Source of the DNA: Mesoflavibacter sp.
GTDB lineage: Bacteria > Pseudomonadota > Alphaproteobacteria > UBA8366 > Aestuariispiraceae
Length of the DNA stretch: 64,000 nt
Assembly (NCBI GenBank): GCA_017792345.1
Contig: CP051228.1
Location: 4,804,148-4,868,147 of the forward strand
Direction: 5' to 3'
Position 1 is the stretch's first letter. Every line of letters begins with the position of its first letter. Positions 51,427 through 60,071 of the stretch are shown piece by piece. A program made the position numbers and the translations under genes. Below the pieces are notes generated by a model that made no database searches, had not been told where the DNA came from, and saw nothing but the letters and a program-made list of their open reading frames with translations.

Positions 51427-52179
51427 CTAGCCGTTCGCGATCTTTTCCATCACCTCGTCGGAGATGTCGTAGTTCGCGTATACGTTCTGAACGTCGTCAT
51501 TGTCGTCCAGATTGTCGAGCAGACGTAGCAGCGATTCTGCCGCGTCGCCATCGACAGGTGTCAGATTCTGCGGTTTCCACACTAGCTTCGATTCGTCAGG
51601 CTCGCCGAAGCGTTCTTCCAACGCCTGGGAAACCTCACTCAAATCCTCCGCGGCGCAGATGATCTCATGCGCATCATCACCGCTGACGACATCTTCGGCC
51701 CCAGCTTCCAGTGCGGCCTCGAAGACAGTTTCGGCATCCGCCGCATCGCCTTTCAGAACGACCTGTCCGACCCGGTCGAACATGAAGGAAACGGAGCCGG
51801 TTTCCCCCATATTGCCGCCGCCCTTGTTGAAGATGGAGCGGATGTCCGCGGCCGAACGGTTTCTGTTATCGGTCAGGACGTCGACGATAATGGCGACGCC
51901 CGCCGGGCCATAGCCTTCATAGCGGATTTCCTCGTAATCCACGCCGTCGCCGCCGCCGGCGCCTTTCTGGATCGCGCGTTCGATATTGTCCTTGGGCATC
52001 GACTGGGCGCGCGCAGTCTGGATCGCCAGGCGCAGGCGCGAATTGGAATCCGGATCGCCGCCGCCCATTTTGGCGGCAACCATGATTTCCTTCCCCAGTT
52101 TCGCGAAGAGCTGCGCGCGCTTTTTGTCCTGCGCGCCCTTGCGGTGCATGATGTTCTTGAATTTCGAATGGCCGGCCAT
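51427..52179 (-). CDS. yebC: YebC/PmpR-family regulatory or translation factor
   Basis: A 250-residue protein starting [32 protein letters not shown], the invariant start of the family, with GGTGAG upstream of ATG 52179 and no support for the longer upstream frame. YebC proteins are described as transcriptional regulators or as factors that help ribosomes through proline stretches; TolA's long proline run in the same region makes that possible link interesting but unproven. 60 bases from ruvC; usual alphaproteobacterial neighbour. Confidence 0.95.
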   Translation of the reverse strand: MAGHSKFKNIMHRKGAQDKKRAQLFAKLGKEIMVAAKMGGGDPDSNSRLRLAIQTARAQSMPKDNIERAIQKGAGGGDGVDYEEIRYEGYGPAGVAIIVDVLTDNRNRSAADIRSIFNKGGGNMGETGSVSFMFDRVGQVVLKGDAADAETVFEAALEAGAEDVVSGDDAHEIICAAEDLSEVSQALEERFGEPDESKLVWKPQNLTPVDGDAAESLLRLLDNLDDNDDVQNVYANYDISDEVMEKIANG

Positions 52180-52505
52180 GGTCTCACCATACGGATGTCC
52201 GGCCCCGATCTGACATGGTCGGCCGGAAGGTTGATTGTCTTTTGCCGATATCTCGCACAGATTAAATCTATTCGAACGGCCGGTCGGGATCGGTCCTATC
52301 CGCGAAGTTCGACCCCTCCGGCAATCGGCGGAGCAGTGATTATGCTCTTGCCGACGGTTTTGCAATGGCCGGATAGGAGAAACGATGTTGCGTCGCAATA
52401 CGATCCCTCGAACAATGAAGACTTGTATTGAGCGGCGTCTGGACCCTCCAGAGGTTCAAGATCGGACCCTACCCAGCTCTGCACAGGAAACAGCGTGATC
52501 AGCCG
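52180..52505. other. 326-base intergenic region with a short ORF
   Basis: Separates yebC (minus) from the response regulator (plus). It holds divergent promoter material, an A+T-richer stretch near 52255-52280, and a short ORF at 52385-52498 described separately. Beyond that I see no RNA gene and no strong inverted repeat. Confidence 0.4.
52385..52498 (+). CDS. short ORF (37 aa) directly upstream of the response regulator
   Basis: ATG 52385 has AGGAG ideally placed (TAGGAGAAACG), stronger than the ribosome site of the regulator gene that begins seven bases after its TGA (52498). The peptide is basic and hydrophilic ([21 protein letters not shown] then PPEVQ). It may be a leader whose translation couples to the regulator, or chance. 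Not recognised. Confidence 0.4.
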   Translation: MLRRNTIPRTMKTCIERRLDPPEVQDRTLPSSAQETA

Positions 52506-52988
52506 ATGGCCTTAGATTTCAGCCGCTTGAATGTGATGATTGTGGACGACAATCCCCATATGCGGATCCTCATTCGCGATATTCTTTTGGGGTTTGGGGT
52601 TAAGGATGTCGTCGAATGTCCGGACGGGTCGGAAGCCATCTCCGAATTGCGGCACCGGCCTGCCGACATCGTCATCGCGGATTGGATGATGGAGCCTTTG
52701 GACGGTCTGGACTTTACCCGCCTGATCCGAACCGCGAATGACAGCCCCAGTCGATTTGTGCCGATCATCATGTTGACGGGACACACGGAACGCCATCGCA
52801 TCGTCGAGGCCCGGGATGCGGGCGTCACCGAGTTTCTGGCAAAGCCGGTCACCGCCAATGGTTTGTACGCGCGGCTCCGAAGCGTGGTCGAAAACCCGCG
52901 GCAATTCGTGCAGACGCAATCCTTCTCCGGCCCTGACCGTCGGCGCCGCACAGAGGATGTCGACGGTCGCGACCGGCGCAAGGATTGA
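52506..52988 (+). CDS. CheY-like response regulator
   Basis: A 160-residue single-domain receiver: VMIVDDNPHMRILIRDIL has the acidic pocket, DIVIADWMMEPLDGLDF the phosphoacceptor Asp, PIIMLTGH the switch threonine and FLAKPVT the lysine. Then a C-terminal charged tail (GPDRRRR, DGRDRRKD). There is no output domain, so it must act by protein contact. MALDF at 52506 is chosen; a frame to 52428 is open. It heads a set of three co-oriented genes with two Hpt-like proteins, 71 bases upstream of the first. Confidence 0.93.
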   Translation: MALDFSRLNVMIVDDNPHMRILIRDILLGFGVKDVVECPDGSEAISELRHRPADIVIADWMMEPLDGLDFTRLIRTANDSPSRFVPIIMLTGHTERHRIVEARDAGVTEFLAKPVTANGLYARLRSVVENPRQFVQTQSFSGPDRRRRTEDVDGRDRRKD

Positions 52989-53059
52989 ACCTGACGACAA
53001 TCGGGGTAGAATCAGTTCAAACAGTTGGGCCCTTTTGGATTATCGGATGTCAGGACGCG

Positions 53060-53572
53060 ATGAACGACGGTAACGGAAAGACCTCAAACGGAGCCGGTGC
53101 GCAGATTTTCTCGCCGCCGAACACCGTCCGGCAGAAGGTCACGGGCAGCGGCGGTCCGACACCGGAGATGCTGGCGAAAGCAGACGCTGCCATCAAAAAG
53201 ATGACAGAGGACTATCCATCCTGGGCCATCAACGAAGTGGACCGTCTCGGTGAACTGATCCAGTCAGAGGCCGACGATCAGACGCGGGACCAGGAGCGCC
53301 TGAAGGAGGCGTACAAGCTGTCCCACGACATGCGTGGCCAGGGTGGCAGTTTCGGATATCCGATGATCACCGGTGTGGCCGGGTCCTTCTGTAGTTTCGT
53401 CAATTCCTTGGACGCGATCGACGGCAAGGCGGTCGATATCCTGCAAGCCCATGTGAAGGCGATGCGGGCCGTGCTGCAGAATCGGATCGCCGGAGACGGC
53501 GGCCCGATCGGTGCAAAGATTCTGGACGGTCTGAACAAGGCCGTTGCGAAATACGCCGCAAACAAGGGCTGA
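53060..53572 (+). CDS. Hpt-like phosphotransfer protein (paralogue 1)
   Basis: A 170-residue protein. The N-terminal 30 residues are disordered; a helical bundle follows with the Hpt-type core YKLSHDMRGQGGSFGYPMITGVAGSFCSFVN, where the His in SHDMRGQGGSFG sits like the phospho-accepting histidine (HxxRGxxxxFG). The preceding segment GGPTPEMLAKADAAIKKM is shared with the next gene. AGGA lies seven bases before ATG 53060. Paralogous to the following gene; identity across the core is high by eye. Likely partner of the CheY-like regulator. Confidence 0.75.
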   Translation: MNDGNGKTSNGAGAQIFSPPNTVRQKVTGSGGPTPEMLAKADAAIKKMTEDYPSWAINEVDRLGELIQSEADDQTRDQERLKEAYKLSHDMRGQGGSFGYPMITGVAGSFCSFVNSLDAIDGKAVDILQAHVKAMRAVLQNRIAGDGGPIGAKILDGLNKAVAKYAANKG

Positions 53573-53745
53573 GTTCGCCCGAATTAACACTTAATAAATT
53601 TTCTTGCGGCAGATTGACGATCCATCCGGTTGGGTTGCGCCGTCTCTATTTTTCGTTTGAGCGCGAAGCCCGCCAAACCGGCGCCTATGCCGGTCCGGAT
53701 TCGATTGTCGGTGCCCGACGGCAATGTGAACGCGAGTTATCCGGC

Positions 53746-54261
53746 ATGGCAAAAGACGATACGACCAAGCAAGGCACGGAACCGATGCGAGATGCTGTCA
53801 TGAGAGACCTTCGCCCGATGGGCGTCCACAGCCGGGGCGGCCCCACGCCGGAAATGCTGGCGAAGGCGAATGCGACGATCGACAAGATGACCCAGGACTT
53901 CCCGAACTGGGCGAGCAAGGATGTCGACAAGCTGGATTCATTGCTGGCGGAAGTGGCGTCAGGAGATGCCGATCCGGCCATGATCAAGGATGTCTATAAG
54001 CTGGCCCATGACATGCGCGGCCAGGGCGGCAGTTTCGGCTATCCGGTCGTCACCGGCGTGGCCGGGTCCTTCTGCAAATTCGTCAACAGTCTTGACGAGA
54101 TCGACCAAGGCGCGATCGAAATCCTGCAGGCCCATGTGAAAGCGCTACGGGCGGTATTGCAGAACAAGATCGCCGGGGACGGAGGTCCGATCGGGGCCAA
54201 AATTCAGGATGGCTTGGACCGCGCCATCGCCCGCTATCACGAAAAGCGCGCCGAAGGCTAA
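53746..54261 (+). CDS. Hpt-like phosphotransfer protein (paralogue 2)
   Basis: A 171-residue paralogue of the previous gene: the core reads YKLAHDMRGQGGSFGYPVVTGVAGSFCKFVNSLDEIDQGAIEILQAHVKALRAVLQNKIAGDGGPIGAKIQDGLDRAIARY, with the putative phosphohistidine conserved. The N-terminal 35 residues differ, suggesting divergence of docking. ATG 53746 is used; no strong ribosome site is seen. The two genes are 173 bases apart in tandem, the product of a duplication. Confidence 0.75.
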   Translation: MAKDDTTKQGTEPMRDAVMRDLRPMGVHSRGGPTPEMLAKANATIDKMTQDFPNWASKDVDKLDSLLAEVASGDADPAMIKDVYKLAHDMRGQGGSFGYPVVTGVAGSFCKFVNSLDEIDQGAIEILQAHVKALRAVLQNKIAGDGGPIGAKIQDGLDRAIARYHEKRAEG

Positions 54262-54276
54262 TCCGGTCAGGCCAGG

Positions 54277-55092
54277 CTATACCGGCCAAGCTCGGGACAG
54301 CCGCCCGCCAACCCGGATCGGCAGGATCTTGGCCGCGAGTCCGGTCTTCGGATCGGTTTCCACCACCGTACCGCAGACGGTCGCGTCGCCTTCCGCAGGC
54401 TGCATGCGCGGCTTCGGCAATTGGTTCAGGAACCGGCCAAGCGACGCTTCCTTTTGCATGCCGATCACGCTGTCATAATCGCCGCACATCCCGGCATCGG
54501 TCTGATAGCCGGTGCCGTTCTCCAGGACATGCGCGTCTGCCGTCGGCACATGGGTATGGGTGCCGACAACCAGGCTCGCGCGGCCGTCGCAATAATGGCC
54601 GATGCCGTACTTCTCCGACGTCGCCTCGCCATGCATGTCGACCAGCACGAAATCGAAGCCGCTTTCGGACGGCGTGGCGGCCGGCAGCGCGCTTTCCAGC
54701 ACGTCGAACGGATTGTCCAGCAGTTCCATGAACAGCCGGCACATCACATTGATGACCAAGACCCTCGCGCCGTCGCGGGTTTCGAACAGGCCGACCCCGC
54801 GCCCCGGCGTGCCCTTGGGAAAGTTGGCCGGGCGCAGCAGGCGCGGCTCGTCATCGATGAACGGCAGAATTTCCGTGCGGTCCCAGGAATGGTTGCCGCC
54901 GGTGATGACATCGACGCCGGCCTCGAACAGCTCCTCGCAATTCTTCGGGGAAATGCCGAAGCCGTGGGTCGCGTTCTCGCCATTCGCGACGACGAAGTCC
55001 AACCCGAGTTGCGCGCGCAGCCGCGGCACTTCCTCGATCACTGCCTCGCGGCCGGACCGGCCGACGATATCGCCCAAAAACATGACTTTCAC
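54277..55092 (-). CDS. ymdB: YmdB-type metallophosphoesterase (TIGR00282)
   Basis: A 271-residue calcineurin-like phosphoesterase. Metal ligands: FLGDIVGRSGR, VANGENATHG, ITGGNHSWD, VDMHGEATSEK and GTHTHVPTAD. Bacillus YmdB has 2',3'-cyclic nucleotide phosphodiesterase activity; the alphaproteobacterial role is unknown. The start is GTG 55092 (GTGAAAGTCATG) with GAGGAATGAAGTC upstream. The preceding cyclo-ligase gene ends five bases away, so they are likely co-transcribed. Confidence 0.94.
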   Translation of the reverse strand: MKVMFLGDIVGRSGREAVIEEVPRLRAQLGLDFVVANGENATHGFGISPKNCEELFEAGVDVITGGNHSWDRTEILPFIDDEPRLLRPANFPKGTPGRGVGLFETRDGARVLVINVMCRLFMELLDNPFDVLESALPAATPSESGFDFVLVDMHGEATSEKYGIGHYCDGRASLVVGTHTHVPTADAHVLENGTGYQTDAGMCGDYDSVIGMQKEASLGRFLNQLPKPRMQPAEGDATVCGTVVETDPKTGLAAKILPIRVGGRLSRAWPV

Positions 55093-55096
55093 GACT

Positions 55097-55708
55097 TCAT
55101 TCCTCTCCGGCCGGACGGAAGGCCCCCGCCTCCGTCACGATCCAATCCAGCGGCTGGTCGTAAACGCCGCGCGGGACAATGTCCACTTCCTGACCCGCGA
55201 AGGCGATGCCGACCGCCGTGACGGTCTTGGTCCGGCGCAGGGCTTCAAGACTGCGGTCATAGAAACCGCCGCCATAGCCCAACCGGTATCCGGCCCGGTC
55301 GAAGGCCAGCATCGGGACGATCAGAATATCCGGCGCGACCGCCGGGGCGCTGTCCGCCGGAGCCTTGGTGCCGAAGGCTTCCGTCACCAGGGGATCGCCG
55401 GGCGACCACAGGCGGAATTCCAGCGGCTGGGCCGGGGCGATGACACAGGGCAGGCAAATCTTACAGCCGGCGCCACGCGCGGCTTCCAGCGCCGGCAGGA
55501 CATCGATCTCGCTGCCGATGGGCAGAAAGCCGGATACGACGGTGCCAAGTTCTGGTCTCAACGCGCTCACGAAGATTTCCGCGACCCTTTCGGCGGCATG
55601 CTCGCCCGCCGCCTGTTTCGCCGCCTTGCGCACCGCGGACGCGGCCTTGCGCGCCGCGACCTTGATCTGTGCCAGGTCGCTGGAATCGTTCTTCGCCGTC
55701 TCGGTCAT
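55097..55708 (-). CDS. 5-formyltetrahydrofolate cyclo-ligase
   Basis: A 203-residue enzyme that recycles 5-formyl-THF to 5,10-methenyl-THF. The family end is VPMLAFDRAGYRLGYGGGFYDRSLEALR (LGYGGGYYDR motif), and the ATP part is near VAARKAASAVRK. ATG 55708 is used; an open frame continues to 55735. The arrangement zapA - structured RNA - cyclo-ligase matches the E. coli zapA-ssrS-ygfA order. Symbol fau/ygfA is applied variably. Confidence 0.93.
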   Translation of the reverse strand: MTETAKNDSSDLAQIKVAARKAASAVRKAAKQAAGEHAAERVAEIFVSALRPELGTVVSGFLPIGSEIDVLPALEAARGAGCKICLPCVIAPAQPLEFRLWSPGDPLVTEAFGTKAPADSAPAVAPDILIVPMLAFDRAGYRLGYGGGFYDRSLEALRRTKTVTAVGIAFAGQEVDIVPRGVYDQPLDWIVTEAGAFRPAGEE

Positions 55709-55773
55709 GGCTCCGCCATTGTCTATGCCGACCACGGGGCCTCGGACGGCTTGGGTCTTCGGAAGGTTCGGGC

Positions 55774-55937
55774 GGGCGCGGCCACATCCGCCGTGGCCTC
55801 TTCTCTTATCCTCTGGAGCCTACAATAGTAGGTGGGCGCCGCGGTACCAGGACCTGGGTCCCGGCAGAGACAGCTCCCAAGAGGAGAGTATAGCCCCCGG
55901 GACAAGTTTGGCTTCACGCACGGCGCAGCACGCGCCC
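55774..55937 (-). ncRNA. ssrS: probable 6S RNA (ssrS)
   Basis: The 239-base gap between zapA and the cyclo-ligase gene has no ORF but is strongly structured on the minus strand. Three nested helices: GGGCGCG/CGCGCCC (55931-55937 with 55774-55780), GCCGTG/CACGGC (55919-55924 with 55790-55795) and CCTCTTGGGAGC/GCTCCAGAGG with a two-base bulge (55873-55884 with 55810-55819), enclosing a large bubble and an inner CCTAC-TATT-GTAGG hairpin. About 164 bases, the usual 6S size, in the conserved zapA-ssrS-ygfA position. 6S RNA binds sigma-70 polymerase in stationary phase. Ends are estimates; a promoter-like TATACT at 55887-55892 could start a shorter transcript. Confidence 0.6.
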
Positions 55938-55947
55938 GTGCCCTTAA

Positions 55948-56352
55948 TTAGGCATCTTCCAGCGATGCAGCAATAGAGGAGATGCGATCCGTCGCTGCGG
56001 CAAGCTGCGCTTCCAGCTCCGCGACACGGCGTTCGGCCGCTTCGGCGCGGGCTTCGGCAGCTTCCTCCCGGCCGTCATCGGCGGGGGCGGCGGCCGGGGC
56101 GGCGGCAGGGTTGGCAGCAGGTACCGACGCGCTCTGCCCGTCCAGTTCGGCGGCCAGATCGGCCATCCGGTCGACCAGCGAAAGACCGGCGATGACCAGC
56201 AGGCGCGTGTCCCCCACTTGGCCGATTGCAGTGGCCAGGCCGCTGACTTCTTCGTCAAGCGCCGCCGCCAATTCACGCAGGCGCGGTTCCTGACCGTCTT
56301 CGCAGGCGACGGTATAGGGTCGCCCGTTGATCGAGATGGATACCTGAGCCAT
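55948..56352 (-). CDS. zapA: cell division protein ZapA
   Basis: A 134-residue FtsZ-ring cross-linker. The ZapA domain begins MAQVSISINGRPYTVACEDGQEPRLRELAAALDEEVSGLATAIGQVGDTRLLVIAGLSLVDRMADL, followed by a C-terminal coiled coil (AEARAEAAERRVAELEAQLAAATDRISSIA) after an Ala/Pro-rich hinge. Starts 6 bases after the DUF4164 gene ends. Confidence 0.94.
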   Translation of the reverse strand: MAQVSISINGRPYTVACEDGQEPRLRELAAALDEEVSGLATAIGQVGDTRLLVIAGLSLVDRMADLAAELDGQSASVPAANPAAAPAAAPADDGREEAAEARAEAAERRVAELEAQLAAATDRISSIAASLEDA

Positions 56353-56358
56353 CGTTTC

Positions 56359-56685
56359 CTACTCCGCAGCCGGACCGGTTTCGAGCGCCGAGAGCAGATC
56401 ATCCACCCGCGCGGTCGCGGCGTCGACCTTGCGCAGGGCCTGCCCGCGCCGCGTTTCGGCATCGCCGAGCGCGGACTTAAGGGACGCGTTTTCGGCTTTC
56501 AGGGTTGCGACTTCTTCTCGCAGCGCTGTCAGTTCAGCCGCGCTTTCGTCTTCCACGGCAGCAGCCTGCGGGGCTTGCGCCGCCGCTTCAGCCGCGTCCT
56601 GGGCCGCCTGAACGCGGGCGTCGACAGCGTCCCGCAGGCGCGTCAGGGCGGCCTCCAGCTCGGCAGGCAAGGCGGGGTTGGTCAT
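56359..56685 (-). CDS. DUF4164-like coiled-coil protein
   Basis: A 108-residue protein made almost entirely of a coiled coil (ALREEVATLKAENASLKSALGDAETRRGQALRKVDAATARVDDLLSALE). Alphaproteobacteria often keep a small coiled-coil gene of this kind (DUF4164) directly upstream of zapA. Its role may be in the division ring; that is inference from position and coil. ATG 56685. Confidence 0.8.
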   Translation of the reverse strand: MTNPALPAELEAALTRLRDAVDARVQAAQDAAEAAAQAPQAAAVEDESAAELTALREEVATLKAENASLKSALGDAETRRGQALRKVDAATARVDDLLSALETGPAAE

Positions 56686-56873
56686 CGGCGCGAACCTTGT
56701 CGAATTTCCATCGCTTCGAAACTAGGCCAAGCCGCCGCGCAGCGTCAACCGATCCGCGTGCGCCCATGCGTCCGGACAAATAGGCAGATTTCCGCGACGA
56801 ATCGGTTGACCGGATGGGTCGGTCTGGGCATGTTGCCGCCGCTTTCGACCCCCTACCAGGACAAGCGACAGAT

Positions 56874-58871
56874 ATGCCCGCAGCGCAAACCGACCAAGCC
56901 GCCCTGAAACACATGGCGAACGCCATCCGCGCCCTGTCCATGGACAGCGTGGAACGCGCCAAATCCGGCCATCCCGGCATGCCGATGGGCATGGCCGACG
57001 TCGCCACGGTCCTGTTTACGAAGTTCCTGAAGTATGACGCCGCCGCGCCGAACTGGCCGGATCGCGACCGCTTCGTTCTGTCCGCCGGGCACGGATCGAT
57101 GCTGCAATATTCGCTGCTGTATCTGACCGGCTACAAGGACATGTCGCTGGACGATCTGAAGAATTTCCGTCAGATCGGTTCCAAGACGGCCGGCCATCCG
57201 GAGTTCGGCCATGCGTCCGGTATCGAGACCACGACCGGGCCGCTGGGCCAGGGTCTGGCCAACGCCGTCGGCATGGCGCTGGCGGAACGACTGCTGGCCG
57301 CACGCTTCGGCGACGATTTGGTCGATCACTATACCTATGTCATCGCCGGCGACGGCTGCCTGATGGAAGGGATCAGCCACGAGGCGATCTCGATGGCAGG
57401 CCATCTGAAACTGTCGAAGCTGATTGTCCTGTTCGACGATAACGGCATTTCCATCGACGGTCCGACCTCGCTGTCCGTGTCGGACGATCAGGCTGCCCGC
57501 TTCAAGGCCTCGGGCTGGGATGTGCGCAGCGTCGACGGCCACGATCCGGAAGCGATCGAAAAAGCTATCAAGGCCGCCAAGCGCACCAAGAAACCGTCGA
57601 TGATCGCCTGCAAGACGACGATCGGCTATGGCGCGCCCAAGAAGGCCGGGACCGCCGGCAGCCACGGCGCGCCGCTGGGTTCCGAAGAAATCGACGGCGC
57701 CCGCAAGGCGCTGGGCTGGAGTGACGCGCCCTATGACATTCCGGCCGACGTACTGGACGCCTGGCGCGCCGCCGGGGCCCAGGGCGCCAAGACCCGCGAA
57801 GCCTGGGAAATCCGTCTGGCCGACGCCGATGCCGAAAAGCATGCTCAGTTCACCCGCGCCCTTGCCGGCAAGCTGCCGGAAGGTTGGGAAATCGCGCTGA
57901 CCAAGTACAAGAAGAAGCTGTCGGAAGACGCGCCGAAACTGGCAACCCGCGCCGCCTCTCAGAAGGCATTGGAAGTCCTGACCGAGGCGATTCCGGAAAT
58001 GATCGGCGGGTCCGCCGACCTGACCGGGTCGAACAACACCAAGACCCCGGCCACCGCGCCGATCTCCGCCGACGATTTCTCCGGCCGCTATGTCTATTAC
58101 GGCGTTCGCGAGCACGGCATGGCGGCGGCGATGAACGGCATGGCGCTGCATGGCGGAATCATCCCCTATGGCGGCACCTTCCTGGTCTTCACCGACTATT
58201 GCCGGCCGTCAATCCGCCTGTCCGCCCTGATGGGGCAGCGCGTGGTCTATGTCATGACCCATGATTCGATCGGATTGGGTGAAGACGGGCCGACGCACCA
58301 GCCGGTGGAGCATCTGGCGGCCCTGCGCGCCATTCCGAATCTGAACGTCTTCCGCCCCTGCGACGCGGTCGAGACCGCCGAGTGCTGGGCCTTGGCGCTC
58401 AGCACGGAAGGCGCGCCGTCGGTCCTGGCACTGACCCGTCAGAACCTGCCGACGATCCGCACGATCCCGCAGGACGAGAACCTGTGCGCCCGCGGCGGTT
58501 ACGTCATGCTGGAAGCAGCCGCCGGACCGCGCCAGGTCACGCTGCTGGCGACCGGGTCCGAGGTAGAAATCGCCGCCGAAGCGCGCGCCGCGCTGGAAGC
58601 GGACGGCATCGGCACGGCCGTCGTCTCCGTCCCGTGTTTCGAGCTGTTCGCGAAACAGGACGCCGCCTACCGCGAAAGCGTGCTGGGCAAGGGCGGCCTG
58701 CGCATAGGGATCGAGGCCGCGATCCAACAGGGTTGGGAACCCTTGCTGGGTCAGGACGGTCTGTTCATTGGAATGAGCGGCTTCGGCGCGTCGGGTCCGT
58801 ATGAGGCGCTGTACAAGCATTTCGGGATAACCGCGTCTGCGGTGGTGGATGCAGCCAAAAAGCGGCTGTGA
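56874..58871 (+). CDS. tkt: transketolase
   Basis: A 665-residue thiamine diphosphate enzyme of the pentose phosphate and Calvin pathways. Visible are [53 protein letters not shown], and the ThDP/Mg motif [32 protein letters not shown] (GDG...N). Start ATG 56874; an upstream frame to 56814 is rejected. Followed after 39 bases by gap, so the two probably form a carbon-metabolism operon. Confidence 0.97.
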   Translation: MPAAQTDQAALKHMANAIRALSMDSVERAKSGHPGMPMGMADVATVLFTKFLKYDAAAPNWPDRDRFVLSAGHGSMLQYSLLYLTGYKDMSLDDLKNFRQIGSKTAGHPEFGHASGIETTTGPLGQGLANAVGMALAERLLAARFGDDLVDHYTYVIAGDGCLMEGISHEAISMAGHLKLSKLIVLFDDNGISIDGPTSLSVSDDQAARFKASGWDVRSVDGHDPEAIEKAIKAAKRTKKPSMIACKTTIGYGAPKKAGTAGSHGAPLGSEEIDGARKALGWSDAPYDIPADVLDAWRAAGAQGAKTREAWEIRLADADAEKHAQFTRALAGKLPEGWEIALTKYKKKLSEDAPKLATRAASQKALEVLTEAIPEMIGGSADLTGSNNTKTPATAPISADDFSGRYVYYGVREHGMAAAMNGMALHGGIIPYGGTFLVFTDYCRPSIRLSALMGQRVVYVMTHDSIGLGEDGPTHQPVEHLAALRAIPNLNVFRPCDAVETAECWALALSTEGAPSVLALTRQNLPTIRTIPQDENLCARGGYVMLEAAAGPRQVTLLATGSEVEIAAEARAALEADGIGTAVVSVPCFELFAKQDAAYRESVLGKGGLRIGIEAAIQQGWEPLLGQDGLFIGMSGFGASGPYEALYKHFGITASAVVDAAKKRL

Positions 58872-58910
58872 CAACAAGGACCAGTAACACTGGAAGGAAG
58901 GAGTATCGCC

Positions 58911-59921
58911 ATGGCGGTTCGGGTTGCGATTAACGGTTTCGGTCGGATCGGCCGGTTGGTTCTGCGCGCGGCGATGGAAGCCGGCCGCAAGGACATCGAA
59001 TTCGTCGCGATCAACGATCTGGGTTCGGTTGAAGCCAACGCCCATCTGCTGAAATACGACACCGTCCACGGACGCTTCCCGGGCGATGTTTCGACCGGCG
59101 ACGACTGGATGGATCTGGGCGCGGGCAAGATCAAAGTGACCGCCGTGCGCAATCCGGCGGAACTGCCGTGGAAGGAACTGGGCATCGACATCGCCCTGGA
59201 ATGCACCGGCATCTTCGCCTCGAAGGACAAGGCCGCGGCCCATATCGACGCCGGCGCCAAGCGCGTACTGGTGTCGGCCCCGTGCTCCGGCGCGGATGCG
59301 ACCATCGTCTATGGCGTCAATGACGATACGCTGACCGCCGACCACACGGTTGTGTCGAACGCGTCCTGCACCACGAACTGCCTCGCGCCGGTCGCCGCCG
59401 TCCTGCACAAGGCCGTCGGGATCCAGCGCGGCTTCATGTCGACGATCCACGCCTTCACCGGCGACCAGCGCACGGTCGACACGCTGCACAGCGATCTGCG
59501 CCGTGCCCGTGCCGCCAGCATGTCGATGATCCCGACCTCCACCGGCGCCGCTAAGGCCGTCGGCCTGGTGCTGCCGGAACTGGCGGGCAAGCTGGACGGT
59601 ACGGCCATCCGCGTGCCGACCGCCAACGTCTCGCTGATCGACCTGAAATTCGACGCCGCCAAGGCGACGACGGTTGAGGAAGTGAACAACGCGATCAAGG
59701 CCGCCGCCGCCGAAGGCCCGTTGAAAGGCGTGCTGGCGACGAATGAAGAGCCGCTGGTCTCGATCGACTTCAACCACAACCCGGCCAGCTCGACCTTCGA
59801 TCTGACCCAGACCCAGGTCGTCGACGGCACGCTGGTCCGCGTCCTGAGCTGGTACGACAACGAGTGGGGCTTCTCCAACCGCATGTCCGACACGGCCATC
59901 GCGATGGGCAAGCTCGGCTAA
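58911..59921 (+). CDS. gap: glyceraldehyde-3-phosphate dehydrogenase
   Basis: A 336-residue glycolytic/gluconeogenic enzyme. NAD-binding [15 protein letters not shown], active-site [13 protein letters not shown] (Cys about 155), then [14 protein letters not shown] and [22 protein letters not shown] precedes ATG 58911. A terminator follows. The order tkt-gap is frequent in alphaproteobacteria. Confidence 0.98.
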   Translation: MAVRVAINGFGRIGRLVLRAAMEAGRKDIEFVAINDLGSVEANAHLLKYDTVHGRFPGDVSTGDDWMDLGAGKIKVTAVRNPAELPWKELGIDIALECTGIFASKDKAAAHIDAGAKRVLVSAPCSGADATIVYGVNDDTLTADHTVVSNASCTTNCLAPVAAVLHKAVGIQRGFMSTIHAFTGDQRTVDTLHSDLRRARAASMSMIPTSTGAAKAVGLVLPELAGKLDGTAIRVPTANVSLIDLKFDAAKATTVEEVNNAIKAAAAEGPLKGVLATNEEPLVSIDFNHNPASSTFDLTQTQVVDGTLVRVLSWYDNEWGFSNRMSDTAIAMGKLG

Positions 59922-59946
59922 GGTCGATCCGCATCGGATTGCAAGC

Positions 59947-59980
59947 GGGCCTCCGGCGGCAGCCGGGGGCCCGTTTCGTT
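59947..59980 (+). terminator. rho-independent terminator of gap
   Basis: An 11-base stem GGGCCTCCGGC / GCCGGGGGCCC (59947-59957 with 59962-59972, one T-G wobble), loop GGCA, followed by GTTTCGTTT. Starts 25 bases after the gap stop. Confidence 0.8.
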
Positions 59981-60071
59981 TGGCGCAACCCACCAGATGC
60001 CTGGCGCAAGTTTCGGGTGTCGCGGTCTCGGCGGCACGGCTAAGGTCGCCTGTCCCTGACGAGAGAATCAC

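Noticed and set aside
52428-52505. Upstream extension of the CheY-like gene
   Set aside because: The extra residues do not fit a receiver domain and lack a ribosome site; the domain starts at MALDFSRLNVMIVDD.
55887-55892. TATACT as the -10 of a shorter RNA in the zapA gap
   Set aside because: It would start an RNA of under 100 bases that cuts through the paired helices; the -35 is poor. Kept as an alternative only.
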